From the NCBI GenBank assembly GCA_046349975.1, contig JAXMBH010000016.1, forward strand, positions 49,192-113,191: a stretch of 64,000 nt of DNA, in the 5' to 3' direction. A model generated the notes under the pieces. It saw only the letters and a list, made by a program, of their open reading frames with translations. It was not told where the DNA came from and did not search any database. Made by a program: the position numbers and the translations under genes. Of the stretch, positions 43,530-53,108 are shown piece after piece. Source of the DNA: JABDGM01 sp046349975. GTDB taxonomy: Bacteria; Planctomycetota; Planctomycetia; Pirellulales; Lacipirellulaceae. Each line of letters starts with the position of its first letter. Position 1 is the first letter of the stretch.

Positions 43530-44022
43530 CCAAATGGAAACCGCGGCGGGTGATGGCTCGCTGCCGAGTCCTTTTCGGAATTGCTAGCCTACCAGTTCCC
43601 AAGGGCAAAATGCTAACAAAAACGAAAGTTCCATACAACGAGGCTTTGCGGCGCCAACCAACGTAAAACGGCCCTCTGCAACAGCCGTCAGTTTGCTGAA
43701 GTTATGGAATGCAATGCAATAAGCACGTGACCGTAGCTCGCCAGAATATCGAAAAATCCGAAGACTGCCAGTCGATCGCCTTCACCATTGCGTTACGTCG
43801 CGCGGCGAATGCCGTTGCCCGCCGCGAAGCTCACTAAACCAAAGTTCTGGCACGTCGACCAAGCCGCCGCGTGCCGTCGGCTGTACGAAAGGCATCCATC
43901 GCGGCCGCCGAAGGTGCATGAGATCGCCTCTTTTCTCGCGGCGGCCGCGTTCCAGAACGTTGGCATGCTCTTTGCTTTAACCGGCCGATACGAATTACGG
44001 AATTCAAACCACGGAGCAACTC
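43530..44022. other. Intergenic region with long 5' hairpin, no supported gene
   Basis: About 490 bp. I see no convincing gene; an open frame at 43788-44033 overlaps the next gene and has no recognisable domain. CGCGGCCGCC at 43900-43909 pairs with 43940-43949, and GTTCTGG (43844-43850) pairs with CCAGAAC (43952-43958), giving a possible leader structure before the YciF-like gene. Confidence 0.5.
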
Positions 44023-44604
44023 ATGGAACTTGAATCATTACGCGACCTGTATGTTGAAGAGCTTAAAGACCTCTACAGCGCCGAGTCGCAACTCATCAAG
44101 GCGCTTCCCAAAATGGCGAAGGCGGCTACCTCGAAGGCGCTCAAGGCAGGCTTCGAAAAGCATCTTAAGGAAACGAAAGTACACGCCGAGCGGCTCGAAG
44201 CCATTTTCAAGAAACTTGGCGTTTCGCCCGGCGGAAAGAAGTGCAAGGCCATGCAGGGCCTCATTGAAGAAGGTGACGAGGTCATCAGCGAAGACGCCGA
44301 AGCGGAAGTCAAGGACGCTGCCCTCATCGCGGCCGCCCAGCGGGTCGAACATTACGAAATGGCTGGCTATGGTTGCGTTCGCACGTACGCCGAACTCATG
44401 GGCGAAAAACAGGCTGCCAAAGTGCTGCAAAAAACGTTGGACGAAGAAGGCGCGACCGACAAGCGACTCACCGGGCTCGCCGAACGGATCAACGTCACGG
44501 CCAAAACGCCGACGAAGTCGAAGGCCGCAGGAAAGAACGGCCGGGCCACGCGTTCAAAGACGATGACTTCCCGCATCATGGAAGCCGTCGGCATGGAATC
44601 CTAA
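44023..44604 (+). CDS. YciE/YciF ferroxidase-family (DUF892) protein
   Basis: The 193-residue protein is a DUF892 four-helix bundle with ferritin-like metal-binding helices (LYVEELKDLYSAESQLIKALPKM, KHLKETKVHAERLEAIF, HYEMAGYGCVRTYAEL, LDEEGATDKRLTGLAE). A basic Lys/Ala/Thr tail is added after about 160. E. coli YciF is a stress-induced protein with a di-metal-like fold. The tail resembles those of neighbouring basic proteins. Start ATG 44023. Confidence 0.9.
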   Translation: MELESLRDLYVEELKDLYSAESQLIKALPKMAKAATSKALKAGFEKHLKETKVHAERLEAIFKKLGVSPGGKKCKAMQGLIEEGDEVISEDAEAEVKDAALIAAAQRVEHYEMAGYGCVRTYAELMGEKQAAKVLQKTLDEEGATDKRLTGLAERINVTAKTPTKSKAAGKNGRATRSKTMTSRIMEAVGMES

Positions 44605-44642
44605 TACTTTTCAACACGACATAGAAGTTCTTCGCGCAGCTT

Positions 44643-44678
44643 ACAACCGCCTGTGGTTCACGAACGACAGGCGGTTGT
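44643..44678. terminator. Perfect 12-bp hairpin between convergent genes
   Basis: ACAACCGCCTGT (44643-44654) pairs perfectly with ACAGGCGGTTGT (44667-44678) around a 12-base loop. It lies 39 bp after the YciF-like gene and before the convergent basic-protein gene. T content after the stem is modest, so terminator function is likely but not certain. Confidence 0.6.
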
Positions 44679-44806
44679 TCATTCCTGCTTGGGTCGCGAC
44701 CGCCGGACCGTGGTCGGGAAAATCGCGCGACGGCTGCTCCCTCGCGCTGCAATTGTACGCCAGCCCACATTCCGTGCTCGAAGCACGTCTGACCGTTCAA
44801 TTCGGC

Positions 44807-45109
44807 TCAGCGGCTCTTCTTCCGCCCGCCCTTTTTGCGTCCACCCTTGCGAGCCGCGCGTTTCTTCCCCGCCTTCTTGCCACCTTTCTTGCCGCCCTTT
44901 TTCCCACCTTTTTTCGCCGAAGCCTTCTTCGTCTTCTTGCCACGGCCACCGCCCGACTTCTTGCCGCCGCCGCTGCTCTTGTTCACCGTCGCCCACGCTC
45001 GGCGTTCCGCTTCGTCCTTGCTCGCGCCCCGTTTTTCATAACCCTCTTCGATGTGCTCTGCCTGCCGCTTCTGTTTGCTCGAGTACTTCTTCTTAGAACC
45101 CTTTGCCAT
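44807..45109 (-). CDS. Small lysine-rich protein with histone-like tail
   Basis: The 100-residue protein begins MAKGSKKKYSSKQKRQAEHI. The segment EEGYEKRGASKDEAERRAWATVNK matches a short family sometimes annotated 'plasmid stabilization protein' on weak evidence. A Gly-Lys-Lys repetitive tail (KKGGKKGGKKGGKK type) takes up the last 50 residues. It is probably nucleic-acid binding or nucleoid-associated. The tail DNA is a repetitive G/C- and T-rich tract on the plus strand. Function inferred only. Confidence 0.75.
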   Translation of the reverse strand: MAKGSKKKYSSKQKRQAEHIEEGYEKRGASKDEAERRAWATVNKSSGGGKKSGGGRGKKTKKASAKKGGKKGGKKGGKKAGKKRAARKGGRKKGGRKKSR

Positions 45110-45413
45110 GGCATGCTCCCAAAGTGGTGTCGGAGAAAATCATGGATTGCCGCTAGCAAAGAACATGCCGTCCGTTGTCGTGCTAACTGCTACGCCGCCT
45201 CTGAAACAGTGAACTGGCAATTCCAAAGCACACGTCGTCAGACTCGGGGCCACCGTCACCCGCCGAAGGTGCCATCGCCGATAGCAACTGGTGGCCATCC
45301 GCTTATTCCGCCATCGTTCTGATCTCGACACGCTGCTCCTAGCTTGCTAATAGTTCGGCCCGCGAATGCGGCTAAGTGCCGCGGTGCGTTTGTCGTCCTT
45401 AGGTTGCCGGACT

Positions 45414-47084
45414 ATGAACCGCAAGTCTCGATATTTTTGCGTTGTGTCGATCATCATTTGCGCGTTGGCGATTTACGTCTACCCGCTGACGCTCTCCACG
45501 CCGTTGCTCGATCCAGATGAAGGCATCCACGCCCGTATTGCCCAAGAGATGGCCAACTCGGGCGACTACTTCGTGCCGCGGCTCAACGGTAAGCCGTTCC
45601 GCGATAAGCCCGCGTTGTTCTCCGCCGCTCAAGCGCTGTCACTGCGTGCCTTCGGCGAAAGTGAATCTGCAATCCGCCTTCCGGGGATGATTTTCGCGTT
45701 GCTCGGGTCGCTCACCACCGTGATCCTCGCACGCCGCTTATTCGATGTCGAAACCAGTCTCCATACCGCCTTTGCATCGCTCACACTCGCGCTGCCGGGC
45801 ATACTTGCCCAATCGCCCGCGCACGACATTGCGCTCGTGCCCTGGACGAACCTGATTGTGCTCGCCTATTGGGAGCAAATGCACGCCACGAGCGCCCGAA
45901 AACGCTGGGGCTATTGCCTGGCAATGGCTTTCTGCATCGCGCTGGCGTTGCTCACTAAAGGCCTGATCGGCGTGGCCATCATCGCCGCTGGCCTCGGCTT
46001 GTATTCAATCGTGTCGCGAACGCTTTCCAAGGCGCTGATTCTGCGTTGCTCGATCGCGCTATTGCTGGGCGCGGCCATCGCTAGCCCTTGGTACCTCCTG
46101 ATGGAGCACGTAAGCCCCGGCTATTTGTTCTACTACTTCATCGATCGCCATGTGCTCGGCTATGTTACTGAAGGCCAGGAGCATGGCACCGAGCCGATCT
46201 ACTATTACTTCGGCCCCGTGCTCGGCGGCTCGATGCCCTGGCTTATCTTCGCCGCCGCGGCCGTCCTGCAATTGCGCTATGACGTCTCCCAGCGAATTAA
46301 GCAGCCGACCTTGTTGCTCGCCTGCTGGTTCGTGGGCGGCTTCCTCTTCCTCTCAGCCGCGAATTCCAAGCTCCTAACGTATTCGCTGCCGATTTTCCCG
46401 CCGATCGCCATCCTGGCCGGGCTGGGCTTCCGCCGCATGTTTCATGGCGAACTCGCTGACCCAGTTCGCAAACTATTCATCGCCAATTTTCGCGTGACCG
46501 CCTTCTTCGGTGTCGTGTCCCCGATCATCGCTCTCCTCGTTCTGCGGCGATTTCTCCACGCCTATTCACCGATCGCCGCCTTCTGCTTTGCCATCGTTGC
46601 CATGAGCGTCATGGGCATCGAATGGTGGCAATTCGAACGCCGCGGTGGCCGCAGCGCTCCCGCCATCGGCATGCTCTGGTTCCCAATCGTTTTCGTCGGT
46701 CTCATGACCTGGCCCGTGCAACCGCTCGCCGAACGCCACTCCCAACGCGCTCTAGCACACATGCTGAACGAATCCGAAGTCTTGCCGGATAAGATCGTGC
46801 TCTTCGGCCAGCGTGTCGGCTCCGTGCTCTTCTATTTGACGCCTGAGAAACGCGCCCTATGCGACGAAACGCGCATTCGTGAAGCCTTGATCACAGAAGT
46901 GCCAAAGCTCGTGCCGCCGCCCGCCGGCACGTTGGTCGCCGTAACGAACAAAGAGCTGCGGCGGTCGCAGTGGAAGAAGTCCCTCCGCGACCTCAGCCCC
47001 CGCAAGGCCGGGCTGTTCAACGTGCTCACCAACGAAGCCGACGTAATTCACGTTGCCAATCAGCCCACGATAAAGAGCCAATGA
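45414..47084 (+). CDS. ArnT-like glycosyltransferase, family 39
   Basis: About 556 residues from ATG 45414 (MNRKSRYFCV). It is a polytopic membrane protein with the GT39/PMT-like luminal loop PLLDPDEGIHARIAQEMANSG, whose Asp-Glu is the catalytic region, and KPFRDKPALF. About 11-12 membrane segments follow, then a soluble C-terminal domain (about 440-556). It would transfer a sugar from a polyprenyl-phosphate donor to lipid or protein. Its stop overlaps the start of a GT2 gene by 4 bp, suggesting donor synthesis and transfer in one operon. A start at 45366 adds 16 residues. Confidence 0.88.
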   Translation: MNRKSRYFCVVSIIICALAIYVYPLTLSTPLLDPDEGIHARIAQEMANSGDYFVPRLNGKPFRDKPALFSAAQALSLRAFGESESAIRLPGMIFALLGSLTTVILARRLFDVETSLHTAFASLTLALPGILAQSPAHDIALVPWTNLIVLAYWEQMHATSARKRWGYCLAMAFCIALALLTKGLIGVAIIAAGLGLYSIVSRTLSKALILRCSIALLLGAAIASPWYLLMEHVSPGYLFYYFIDRHVLGYVTEGQEHGTEPIYYYFGPVLGGSMPWLIFAAAAVLQLRYDVSQRIKQPTLLLACWFVGGFLFLSAANSKLLTYSLPIFPPIAILAGLGFRRMFHGELADPVRKLFIANFRVTAFFGVVSPIIALLVLRRFLHAYSPIAAFCFAIVAMSVMGIEWWQFERRGGRSAPAIGMLWFPIVFVGLMTWPVQPLAERHSQRALAHMLNESEVLPDKIVLFGQRVGSVLFYLTPEKRALCDETRIREALITEVPKLVPPPAGTLVAVTNKELRRSQWKKSLRDLSPRKAGLFNVLTNEADVIHVANQPTIKSQ

Positions 47085-47860
47085 CCCCGCCAATCGAAGT
47101 CTCCGTAATCATCCCCACGCTGCGCGAACGTGCCAGCCTTGCGAATTTGCTGCCGCGCTTGTTTGCAGTTTTGGATGCCGCCGCCATCGAGGCCGAAGTC
47201 CTCATCGTCGATGACAACAGCGGTGACGGCACCGTCGAACTCTGCGCCGAATTTGCCGCGCAACATTCGTTGCGCGCCATCGTTCGCACTCAAGAGCGCG
47301 GACTGGCCTCCGCTGTTCTCACCGGGCTGCGCGAAGCCGCGGGCGAAATTTGCGTCGTGATGGATGCCGACGGCTCGCATCCGCCCAAAGCTGTGCCCGC
47401 ACTCGTCCAAGCCGTTCGCTTTCCTTTCTGCGACGTCGCGATCGGCAGCCGCTATACGCGCGGCGGCTCAGTCAGCGACGATTGGAATTGGTTCCGCCGC
47501 TTAAACTCGACGGTCGCCACACTCCTGGCCGCCGGCCTCACCCGCGCCCGCGACCCGCTCGCCGGATTCTTCGCGATCCGCCGCTCGACGGTAATCGAAA
47601 AATTGGAAACGTTGCAGCCGCTCGGCTATAAGATCCTGCTCGAACTCATCGTCCGCTGCGATTGCCGCCGCATCATCGAGGTGCCAATCCACTTCGAGGA
47701 GCGAGCCGCCGGACAGAGCAAGCTCTCGTTCAAGCAGCAGTGGCTCTACCTCAAGCACTTGAGCCGCCTGTACGCCGCTCGCTTCGCACCAGCCCGCACA
47801 ACCACCGAACCGGCGACATTGAAGCCTGCACCGGCAGCGCCGCACCGCCGAGCGGCCTGA
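47081..47860 (+). CDS. Polyprenyl-phosphate glycosyltransferase, family 2 (DPMS-like)
   Basis: A 259-residue GT2 enzyme like dolichyl-phosphate mannose synthase. It has VSVIIPTLRER, the nucleotide-binding VLIVDDNSGDGT, the VMDADGSHPP metal motif (DxD) and the HFEERAAGQSKL acceptor loop. No membrane helices follow the catalytic domain, so it is the soluble type. It likely makes the lipid-linked sugar used by the preceding GT39 gene, with which it shares an ATGA overlap. Start ATG 47081 is set by that overlap. Confidence 0.88.
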   Translation: MTPPIEVSVIIPTLRERASLANLLPRLFAVLDAAAIEAEVLIVDDNSGDGTVELCAEFAAQHSLRAIVRTQERGLASAVLTGLREAAGEICVVMDADGSHPPKAVPALVQAVRFPFCDVAIGSRYTRGGSVSDDWNWFRRLNSTVATLLAAGLTRARDPLAGFFAIRRSTVIEKLETLQPLGYKILLELIVRCDCRRIIEVPIHFEERAAGQSKLSFKQQWLYLKHLSRLYAARFAPARTTTEPATLKPAPAAPHRRAA

Positions 47861-47878
47861 CCAACCTCGGTCAAGTCT

Positions 47879-49003
47879 TCAAGCGCCGCGCAATGTCTCG
47901 GCCAGCGGCAACTGCGCGCATCGATACGCCGGCCACGCGGCTCCGATGATCGCGATTCCCACCGCGACACCCGCGCCCTCGGCGATTGCCTGCATCGAAA
48001 TGTCGCCCTGAATCAGCCCAGAGGTGCGATGCCAGTGCGCGAGCACCGCCGTCACGCCGATTCCCAAGAGCGTGCCCAACGCGATTCCAGCCACTGCCAC
48101 GAACATCGCCTCACCCACGACGAGCCGCATCACGCGCAGCGTCCGCCAGCCCATCGCCCGCAGCGTCGCAATCTCGCCCCGCCGCTCATACACGGTCATG
48201 GCCATCGTGTTGAGCATGCCGATGGCGCCGATCACGATCGCGAACAGCGCCGTGAACCACGACATATTCCGCGTGATCTTCATCTGGCTCAGCGAGTTTA
48301 CGAACTCTGCGCAGGGCGTCGCCGCAATCGCCGGATCGAGCTTTTCAATCTCCGCTTGAATCTTGCGCACTGAATCTGGGCTGCGGTCCTTGCATTCGAT
48401 GGCGAACCCTGTGACCTCGCCCGGCCGGTCCATCTGCCGCTGCAATTCATCGAGCATCATGAACACCGCGCCATTCTCATAGACGCTAAAACTTTCAAAG
48501 ACGCCGACGACCTTGAATGTTTGCCCGTAAATCTGCAACTCATCGCCCACCTGTTTGCCGAGATTGGCCGCCAGGATCCGCCCCAACATGACAACCCGTC
48601 CGTCGCCCGCCACCAGCCGCCGCCCGCTCAAGAGTTTCACGCGATACAGCACCGGGCATTCCGGCTCCCAGCCATTGACGATCACCATGAACAAATCGCG
48701 GTCCTCAAAGCTCACGAGGTCCATCAGTCCGGCGATGACGATGTTCACACCGGGTATTTTCCGCAGGCGATCGCCGAGCTTGACATCAATTCCCTTGGAA
48801 ATCTGCACGGCCCCTCCGCGCCGCTGCACCACGAGATCGGTGCCGCGCTTCATATACAAGTCGAGAAACGACGATTCCAGCGACTCGCTGACGCCAACCA
48901 GTGCGACGATGGCCGACACCGACACCGCCAGTCCGATCGCCGTAAGCCCCGACCGAATCGGCCTCCGCCATAGATTCTTTCGCGCAATATCCCAACTCTG
49001 CAT
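47879..49003 (-). CDS. ABC transporter permease (MacB/FtsX type)
   Basis: The 374-residue protein starts at ATG 49003 (MQSWDIARKNLWRRP). The N-terminal helix, a periplasmic MacB-like core domain and three C-terminal helices (about 255-275, 300-330 and 345-370) fit the MacB/LolCE permease family. ATG 49087 is in frame but lies inside the preceding ATPase gene. It is third in a minus-strand set with the ATPase (49023-49739) and another permease (49742-50890). Confidence 0.9.
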   Translation of the reverse strand: MQSWDIARKNLWRRPIRSGLTAIGLAVSVSAIVALVGVSESLESSFLDLYMKRGTDLVVQRRGGAVQISKGIDVKLGDRLRKIPGVNIVIAGLMDLVSFEDRDLFMVIVNGWEPECPVLYRVKLLSGRRLVAGDGRVVMLGRILAANLGKQVGDELQIYGQTFKVVGVFESFSVYENGAVFMMLDELQRQMDRPGEVTGFAIECKDRSPDSVRKIQAEIEKLDPAIAATPCAEFVNSLSQMKITRNMSWFTALFAIVIGAIGMLNTMAMTVYERRGEIATLRAMGWRTLRVMRLVVGEAMFVAVAGIALGTLLGIGVTAVLAHWHRTSGLIQGDISMQAIAEGAGVAVGIAIIGAAWPAYRCAQLPLAETLRGA

Positions 49004-49022
49004 GGTGGCCGACCAATCCCTG

Positions 49023-49739
49023 TCAACTCTGGAGGCGTCCGTCGCGAATCCATACCGTCCGCTCGGCCCGCGCGGCAACCTGGTCATCGTGCGTAATGAC
49101 CACCAGCGTCAGCCCGCGCTCGCGATGCAGCCGGTCAAACAGATCCAGCACAATGTTCCCCGACGGCGTGTCCAAATTCCCAGTGGGTTCATCCGCCAGC
49201 AGCAGTTTGGGGTCGTTCGCCAAAGCCCGCGCGATTGCCACCCGCTGCCGTTCGCCGACCGACAGCTTCGTCGGCAAATGATTGCTGCGATGCGACATAC
49301 TCACGAGCGCCAGCAGGTCCGCCGCCTTTGCCGCCCGTGCGCGCGCCCCCAGCGCCGATTCGAACATCGGAATCTGCACGTTCTCGAGCGCCGTTAATGT
49401 CGGCAGCAAGTAGAACGATTGGAAAACAAACCCCAGTGTCGACGCGCGAAAACGATCGACATCGTGGAGCTCATGAATCGGCCGCCCTTCGAACACAATA
49501 TCGCCGCTCGTCGGCTGGTCGAGCGTGCCCAAGAGATTGAGCAGCGTTGATTTTCCGCTGCCGCTCGGCCCCATGATGGCCAGATACTCGCCGCGCTCGA
49601 TCGTGAGCGACACATCGCGCAGCGCTTGCACGCTGCCGTCGTCATACGTGCGGCACACGCCGACAACCCTCAGCAGTGGCGCATCCGCCCCGCCGCCGGC
49701 GCTGCCATTGCGATCGCTGCTTGGTGTCGATTCACTCAT
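49023..49739 (-). CDS. ABC transporter ATP-binding protein (LolD/MacB type)
   Basis: The 238-residue ATPase has Walker A GPSGSGKSTLL, the D/Q-loop region FVFQSFYLLPTLTALENV, signature LSVGERQRVAIARAL (LSVGE in place of LSGGQ) and Walker B LLLADEPTGNLD. It pairs with two MacB-type permeases in one minus-strand operon, 3-19 bp apart. The complex probably exports lipids, peptides or antibiotics from the membrane; no periplasmic adaptor is adjacent. Confidence 0.93.
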   Translation of the reverse strand: MSESTPSSDRNGSAGGGADAPLLRVVGVCRTYDDGSVQALRDVSLTIERGEYLAIMGPSGSGKSTLLNLLGTLDQPTSGDIVFEGRPIHELHDVDRFRASTLGFVFQSFYLLPTLTALENVQIPMFESALGARARAAKAADLLALVSMSHRSNHLPTKLSVGERQRVAIARALANDPKLLLADEPTGNLDTPSGNIVLDLFDRLHRERGLTLVVITHDDQVAARAERTVWIRDGRLQS

Positions 49740-49741
49740 GC

Positions 49742-50890
49742 TTACTCATGCCGCAACGACTCAACCGGCGGCACGCTGCCCGCCCGGATTGCCGGATACA
49801 TCGAACCAACCACCGCTGCCGCCACTGCACCCGACATTCCCAGGCACAACGCAACGACATCCACATTCGCCGGCACAAACAAACTCGTACGCGACCACAG
49901 TGCCAGCACTTTCACGAGCACTGCCGCTGCCGCGATCCCGCCCAATGCGCCCCCCAGTCCTAACAGAACGCTCTCGCCGAGAATCATCCGCACCAGCCGC
50001 CGCGGCCGCCAGCCGATCGCCCGCAGCACGCCCAGCTCGCGCATGCGCTCGCTGACCGACATTAACATCGTATTGAGCATGCCCACCAGCGACAACGCGA
50101 AAACAATTGCCGTCACTGCCCACGCCAGTGAAGTGCCCAGCTGAGCCTCGGTCGCGCCGTTCACAAATTGCCGCGTGGGCTGGGCCTTGAGTCCTAGTGG
50201 TTCGCCAGCCGTGTCGCGTAACGCTTCAATCATGCGGCATTTCTCTCGCAGGGCCGTTTCATCGCGCACCGCCGGCTCGACTTGCACCTGCACTTCAGAA
50301 ACCACGCCCGCGCTGCCCATTAAGTCCTGTACTTCCGCCAGCGGCGCAACCAGGCTGTTGGAGTCAAACGGGTTGCTCGGCTCGATGATTCCCTTCACGC
50401 GAAAATCTTGATCCTCGACATGAATCGTGTCGCCCGTCTTCGTGCCAAGTGCGTCGGCAATGCCCCGGCCAATGAGTACGAGTCGCTTATCGCCCGCCGC
50501 GAGTGGTTCGCCAGCGCCGAGCGATAGTTGCCGAATCGTGAACCCGTCGCTCTTGAGCCCGCGCAGCGGAATCCCGATCAGATCGGCATCGCCCAGCGTG
50601 ACCATGTCGGTAAGCGAAACGTCCACATCCGCGACCCCGGGCACCTCACGCAACCGCGCGGCGAGTTCCGCGTTCAGTCGACTCGTGAGCCGGTTCGCCA
50701 CGCCGGCGCGGACCACGACAATGTCGATCCCTCGCTTCGCGTAGAAGTCACTCGCCGATGCCGCGTAGCCCCAGGCAATACTCCACAGCGCAGTCATCGC
50801 CATTACGGCAACGGCCAGTCCTAGCATGGTGAGCAGCGTTCTCACTGGCCGCCGCCCCAAATTCTTGAAGATGATCTCGACGAAGTGCAT
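49742..50890 (-). CDS. ABC transporter permease (MacB/FtsX type)
   Basis: The 382-residue permease has an N-terminal helix (RTLLTMLGLAVAVMAMTALW), a large MacB-like periplasmic domain (about 45-240) and three C-terminal helices (about 255-285, 310-335 and 345-365). FtsX-like permease core motifs such as GVLRAIGWRPRRLVRMIL are visible. It is the first gene of the minus-strand exporter operon. Its 5' region is shared, across about 310 bp, with the divergent polyketide cluster, so it could export that cluster's product; this is inference. Confidence 0.9.
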   Translation of the reverse strand: MHFVEIIFKNLGRRPVRTLLTMLGLAVAVMAMTALWSIAWGYAASASDFYAKRGIDIVVVRAGVANRLTSRLNAELAARLREVPGVADVDVSLTDMVTLGDADLIGIPLRGLKSDGFTIRQLSLGAGEPLAAGDKRLVLIGRGIADALGTKTGDTIHVEDQDFRVKGIIEPSNPFDSNSLVAPLAEVQDLMGSAGVVSEVQVQVEPAVRDETALREKCRMIEALRDTAGEPLGLKAQPTRQFVNGATEAQLGTSLAWAVTAIVFALSLVGMLNTMLMSVSERMRELGVLRAIGWRPRRLVRMILGESVLLGLGGALGGIAAAAVLVKVLALWSRTSLFVPANVDVVALCLGMSGAVAAAVVGSMYPAIRAGSVPPVESLRHE

Positions 50891-50974
50891 TCCCGATTAT
50901 TCACCATTACGCCCATCGCGAGAACCTCGCTTGTCGCCGTTGTCACGCGCCCACAACCGAAGGGCGGTGTTGCA

Positions 50975-50997
50975 TAGCCGGGCGCTAGCCCGCGGTT
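50975..50997. repeat. Single copy of the CCGGGCGCTAGCCCGCGG repeat
   Basis: TAGCCGGGCGCTAGCCCG and following CGGTT at 50975-50997 match the palindromic units at 16311 and 59142. It lies in the divergent gap between the ABC exporter and the polyketide cluster. Confidence 0.65.
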
Positions 50998-51204
50998 CTA
51001 CACACTCCACAGCCATGCCGAACACCTACACGGAACACCCCCCGTATAACGGCGCACGTTGGTTGGCGCGCCCCCCGTTGCTCAGGCCCCAGACGAACGA
51101 CTGCGACTCCTGGCGCAGCCCGCATGCTATTGACTCTCACCGCCGTCTTCTGGTCAAAATACATCTTCTACGATACTCATAGTAATGCGCCAAGGGAGCA
51201 GGCC

Positions 51205-51915
51205 TTGAGCTTTCTGTCGTGCCGCGATCGCCAGCCAGAGTTGATGGACCAACCAGGGCTCGACGCCTCGGTCCATCGCCATGCCCTTGCGGGCCTCGGT
51301 AAAGCGAACGCGCTCAGCCGCGTTGCGCAGCAAATCTGGCGAGCGATAACGAAAGATAAGATTCAACGCGTCAACGGCAGCCCGCTGCGCGTGCTCGATA
51401 TCGCCTCCGGCGGTGGTGACGTCGCGATCCGCATCGCCGCGCTCGCGCACCGCGATGGCGTGCCCATCGAAATCTGCGGCTGCGACATCAGTGCCACGGC
51501 CATCGCCTACGCGCGGTTTGCCGCCGAGCAGGCCGGTTTTTCGAACATTACCTTCCGACAACTGAACGCACTCACCGATCCGCTGGAAGAATACGACGTC
51601 GTCATGAACACCCTGTTCCTGCACCACCTAGGGGACGAGGAGGCGCGGGAGTTGCTGCGTCGTATGGCCGTAGCCGCGCGGCACCTAGCCATCGTCGATG
51701 ACCTGCAGCGAACTGGCTTGGGATATTTTTACGCCTGGGCTGGCGTCCGGCTGCTTACTGGGTCTCAAATCGTGCACACCGATGGTCCGCTGTCGGTACG
51801 CGCAGCGTTTACCAGGCACGAAGCCGCCGCGCTCGCCCGCGACGCGGGTTGGCGCGATATTCGCATTCAAGCCCATTGGCCGCAGCGTTTTCTCATGTCA
51901 TGGAAAAAGCTATGA
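51205..51915 (+). CDS. Class I SAM-dependent methyltransferase of the type III PKS cluster
   Basis: About 236 residues from TTG 51205, which has GGGAG 6 bases upstream; the segment CRDRQPELMDQPGLD just after it looks conserved and supports this start over ATG 51244. Motif I is VLDIASGGGDVAI (about 65-77), followed by CGCDISATAIAYAR and NTLFLHHLGDEEARELL. It would methylate a small aromatic or polyketide intermediate. Its stop overlaps the next start by ATGA. The open frame begins at 51124 but the first 27 residues are unlikely to be coding. Confidence 0.85.
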   Translation: MSFLSCRDRQPELMDQPGLDASVHRHALAGLGKANALSRVAQQIWRAITKDKIQRVNGSPLRVLDIASGGGDVAIRIAALAHRDGVPIEICGCDISATAIAYARFAAEQAGFSNITFRQLNALTDPLEEYDVVMNTLFLHHLGDEEARELLRRMAVAARHLAIVDDLQRTGLGYFYAWAGVRLLTGSQIVHTDGPLSVRAAFTRHEAAALARDAGWRDIRIQAHWPQRFLMSWKKL

Positions 51916-53108
51916 GCACCGCTGAAGCAACAATCGAACGGCCCCGCAGCCGCATTCCCACACAATGGGATGTCATCGTGATCGGCGGAGGCTCTGCCGG
52001 CTCGCTCGTGTCACGTCAGCTTGCGCGCGCTGGCGCCCGCGCGCTGCTCGTTGAAAGCAAGCACTTCCCCCGCGAAAAAGTTTGCGGCGGCTACCTTAAT
52101 AATCGTGCCATCCAAGTCCTCAATCAAACCGGCTTGTATGGCACGCTCGTCAGCGACCGCCAGCCCGAACCGCAAATGCTGGAAGTCATCGCCGGCCGAC
52201 AGCGCGCCCGCTTTTCGCTACCGCCCGCGACGATTGTCTGCCGACCCGAGTTCGATGAGCGACTGCTGCACGCCGCGGAAGACGCCGGCGTTACCGTCGT
52301 CACCGGCGCTCAGGCGATCGTCGAGCCGGCGGCTAATCCCCAGGCTCGCGCAGTGACTGTCATTCGCCACAACACCCGCGAGCTGCATCGGTCACAAGTA
52401 GTCATCTGCGCCGACGGCCTCTCCCGCACCAGTATTCGCCACTTGCCCGAATTCAACGTGACGACGCAGGCCGCATCCCGCGTCGGTATCGGCGCTGTCG
52501 TTCCAGATGACATTGCCCCAGGCTCGCCTCGCCAGATCACGATGATCGTCACATCCCGCGGCTACATTGGCATCTCCCGGATTGACGACCATCGCTTGAA
52601 CATCGCAGCCGCGGTCGAACCCGCGTTGCTGGCCCACAGAGCACCTGCCGATTTGGCTTCTTCCATGCTGACCGCCGCCGGCATAGCGGTGCCTCCGCAA
52701 CTGGCTACCGCGCCTTGGCGCGGCACGCCCCCGCTTACGAGTTGTGCGGCCCGGGTAGCCGCTCAGCGAGTCTTTCTCGTGGGCGACGCCGCCGGCTACG
52801 TTGAACCGTTCACCGGCGAAGGCATGGCCGCCGCGTTCGAATCGGCTATTGCCATCACGCCGATTGCACTGCGCGCGATCGAATGCTGGACGTTGGCAGT
52901 CGAACAAGCGTGGCAATCGTCGCACCGAGAACTAGTTCGCAATCGGCAATTCACTTGCCGACGCCTGGCTTGGATCGTTCGCCACCCTTGGGCGACGCAG
53001 GCCACACTCACCACTTGCCGCCTCGTGCCGCGTATTGCATCCCGCATGATCGCCAACACCACGCGACCCGCGCCGAGTGCTCCATCCCCACTGGCAGCTC
53101 GACTATGA
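51912..53108 (+). CDS. FAD-dependent oxidoreductase (geranylgeranyl-reductase/halogenase superfamily)
   Basis: About 398 residues from ATG 51912. The N-terminal FAD motif VIVIGGGSAGSLVSRQLARAG is at about 23-43. REKVCGGYLNNRAI is the GGR/halogenase-type CxGG-like region, and VFLVGDAAGYVEPFTGEGM (about 285-303) is the second FAD motif. It would reduce, hydroxylate or dehydrogenate the polyketide product. It overlaps the methyltransferase stop and the PKS start by ATGA, so the three proteins are probably made in fixed ratio. Confidence 0.88.
   Translation: MSTAEATIERPRSRIPTQWDVIVIGGGSAGSLVSRQLARAGARALLVESKHFPREKVCGGYLNNRAIQVLNQTGLYGTLVSDRQPEPQMLEVIAGRQRARFSLPPATIVCRPEFDERLLHAAEDAGVTVVTGAQAIVEPAANPQARAVTVIRHNTRELHRSQVVICADGLSRTSIRHLPEFNVTTQAASRVGIGAVVPDDIAPGSPRQITMIVTSRGYIGISRIDDHRLNIAAAVEPALLAHRAPADLASSMLTAAGIAVPPQLATAPWRGTPPLTSCAARVAAQRVFLVGDAAGYVEPFTGEGMAAAFESAIAITPIALRAIECWTLAVEQAWQSSHRELVRNRQFTCRRLAWIVRHPWATQATLTTCRLVPRIASRMIANTTRPAPSAPSPLAARL

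Noticed and set aside
43788..44033. Plus-strand 81-codon frame before the YciF-like gene
   Set aside because: Overlaps the next start, covers a hairpin region and shows no domain.
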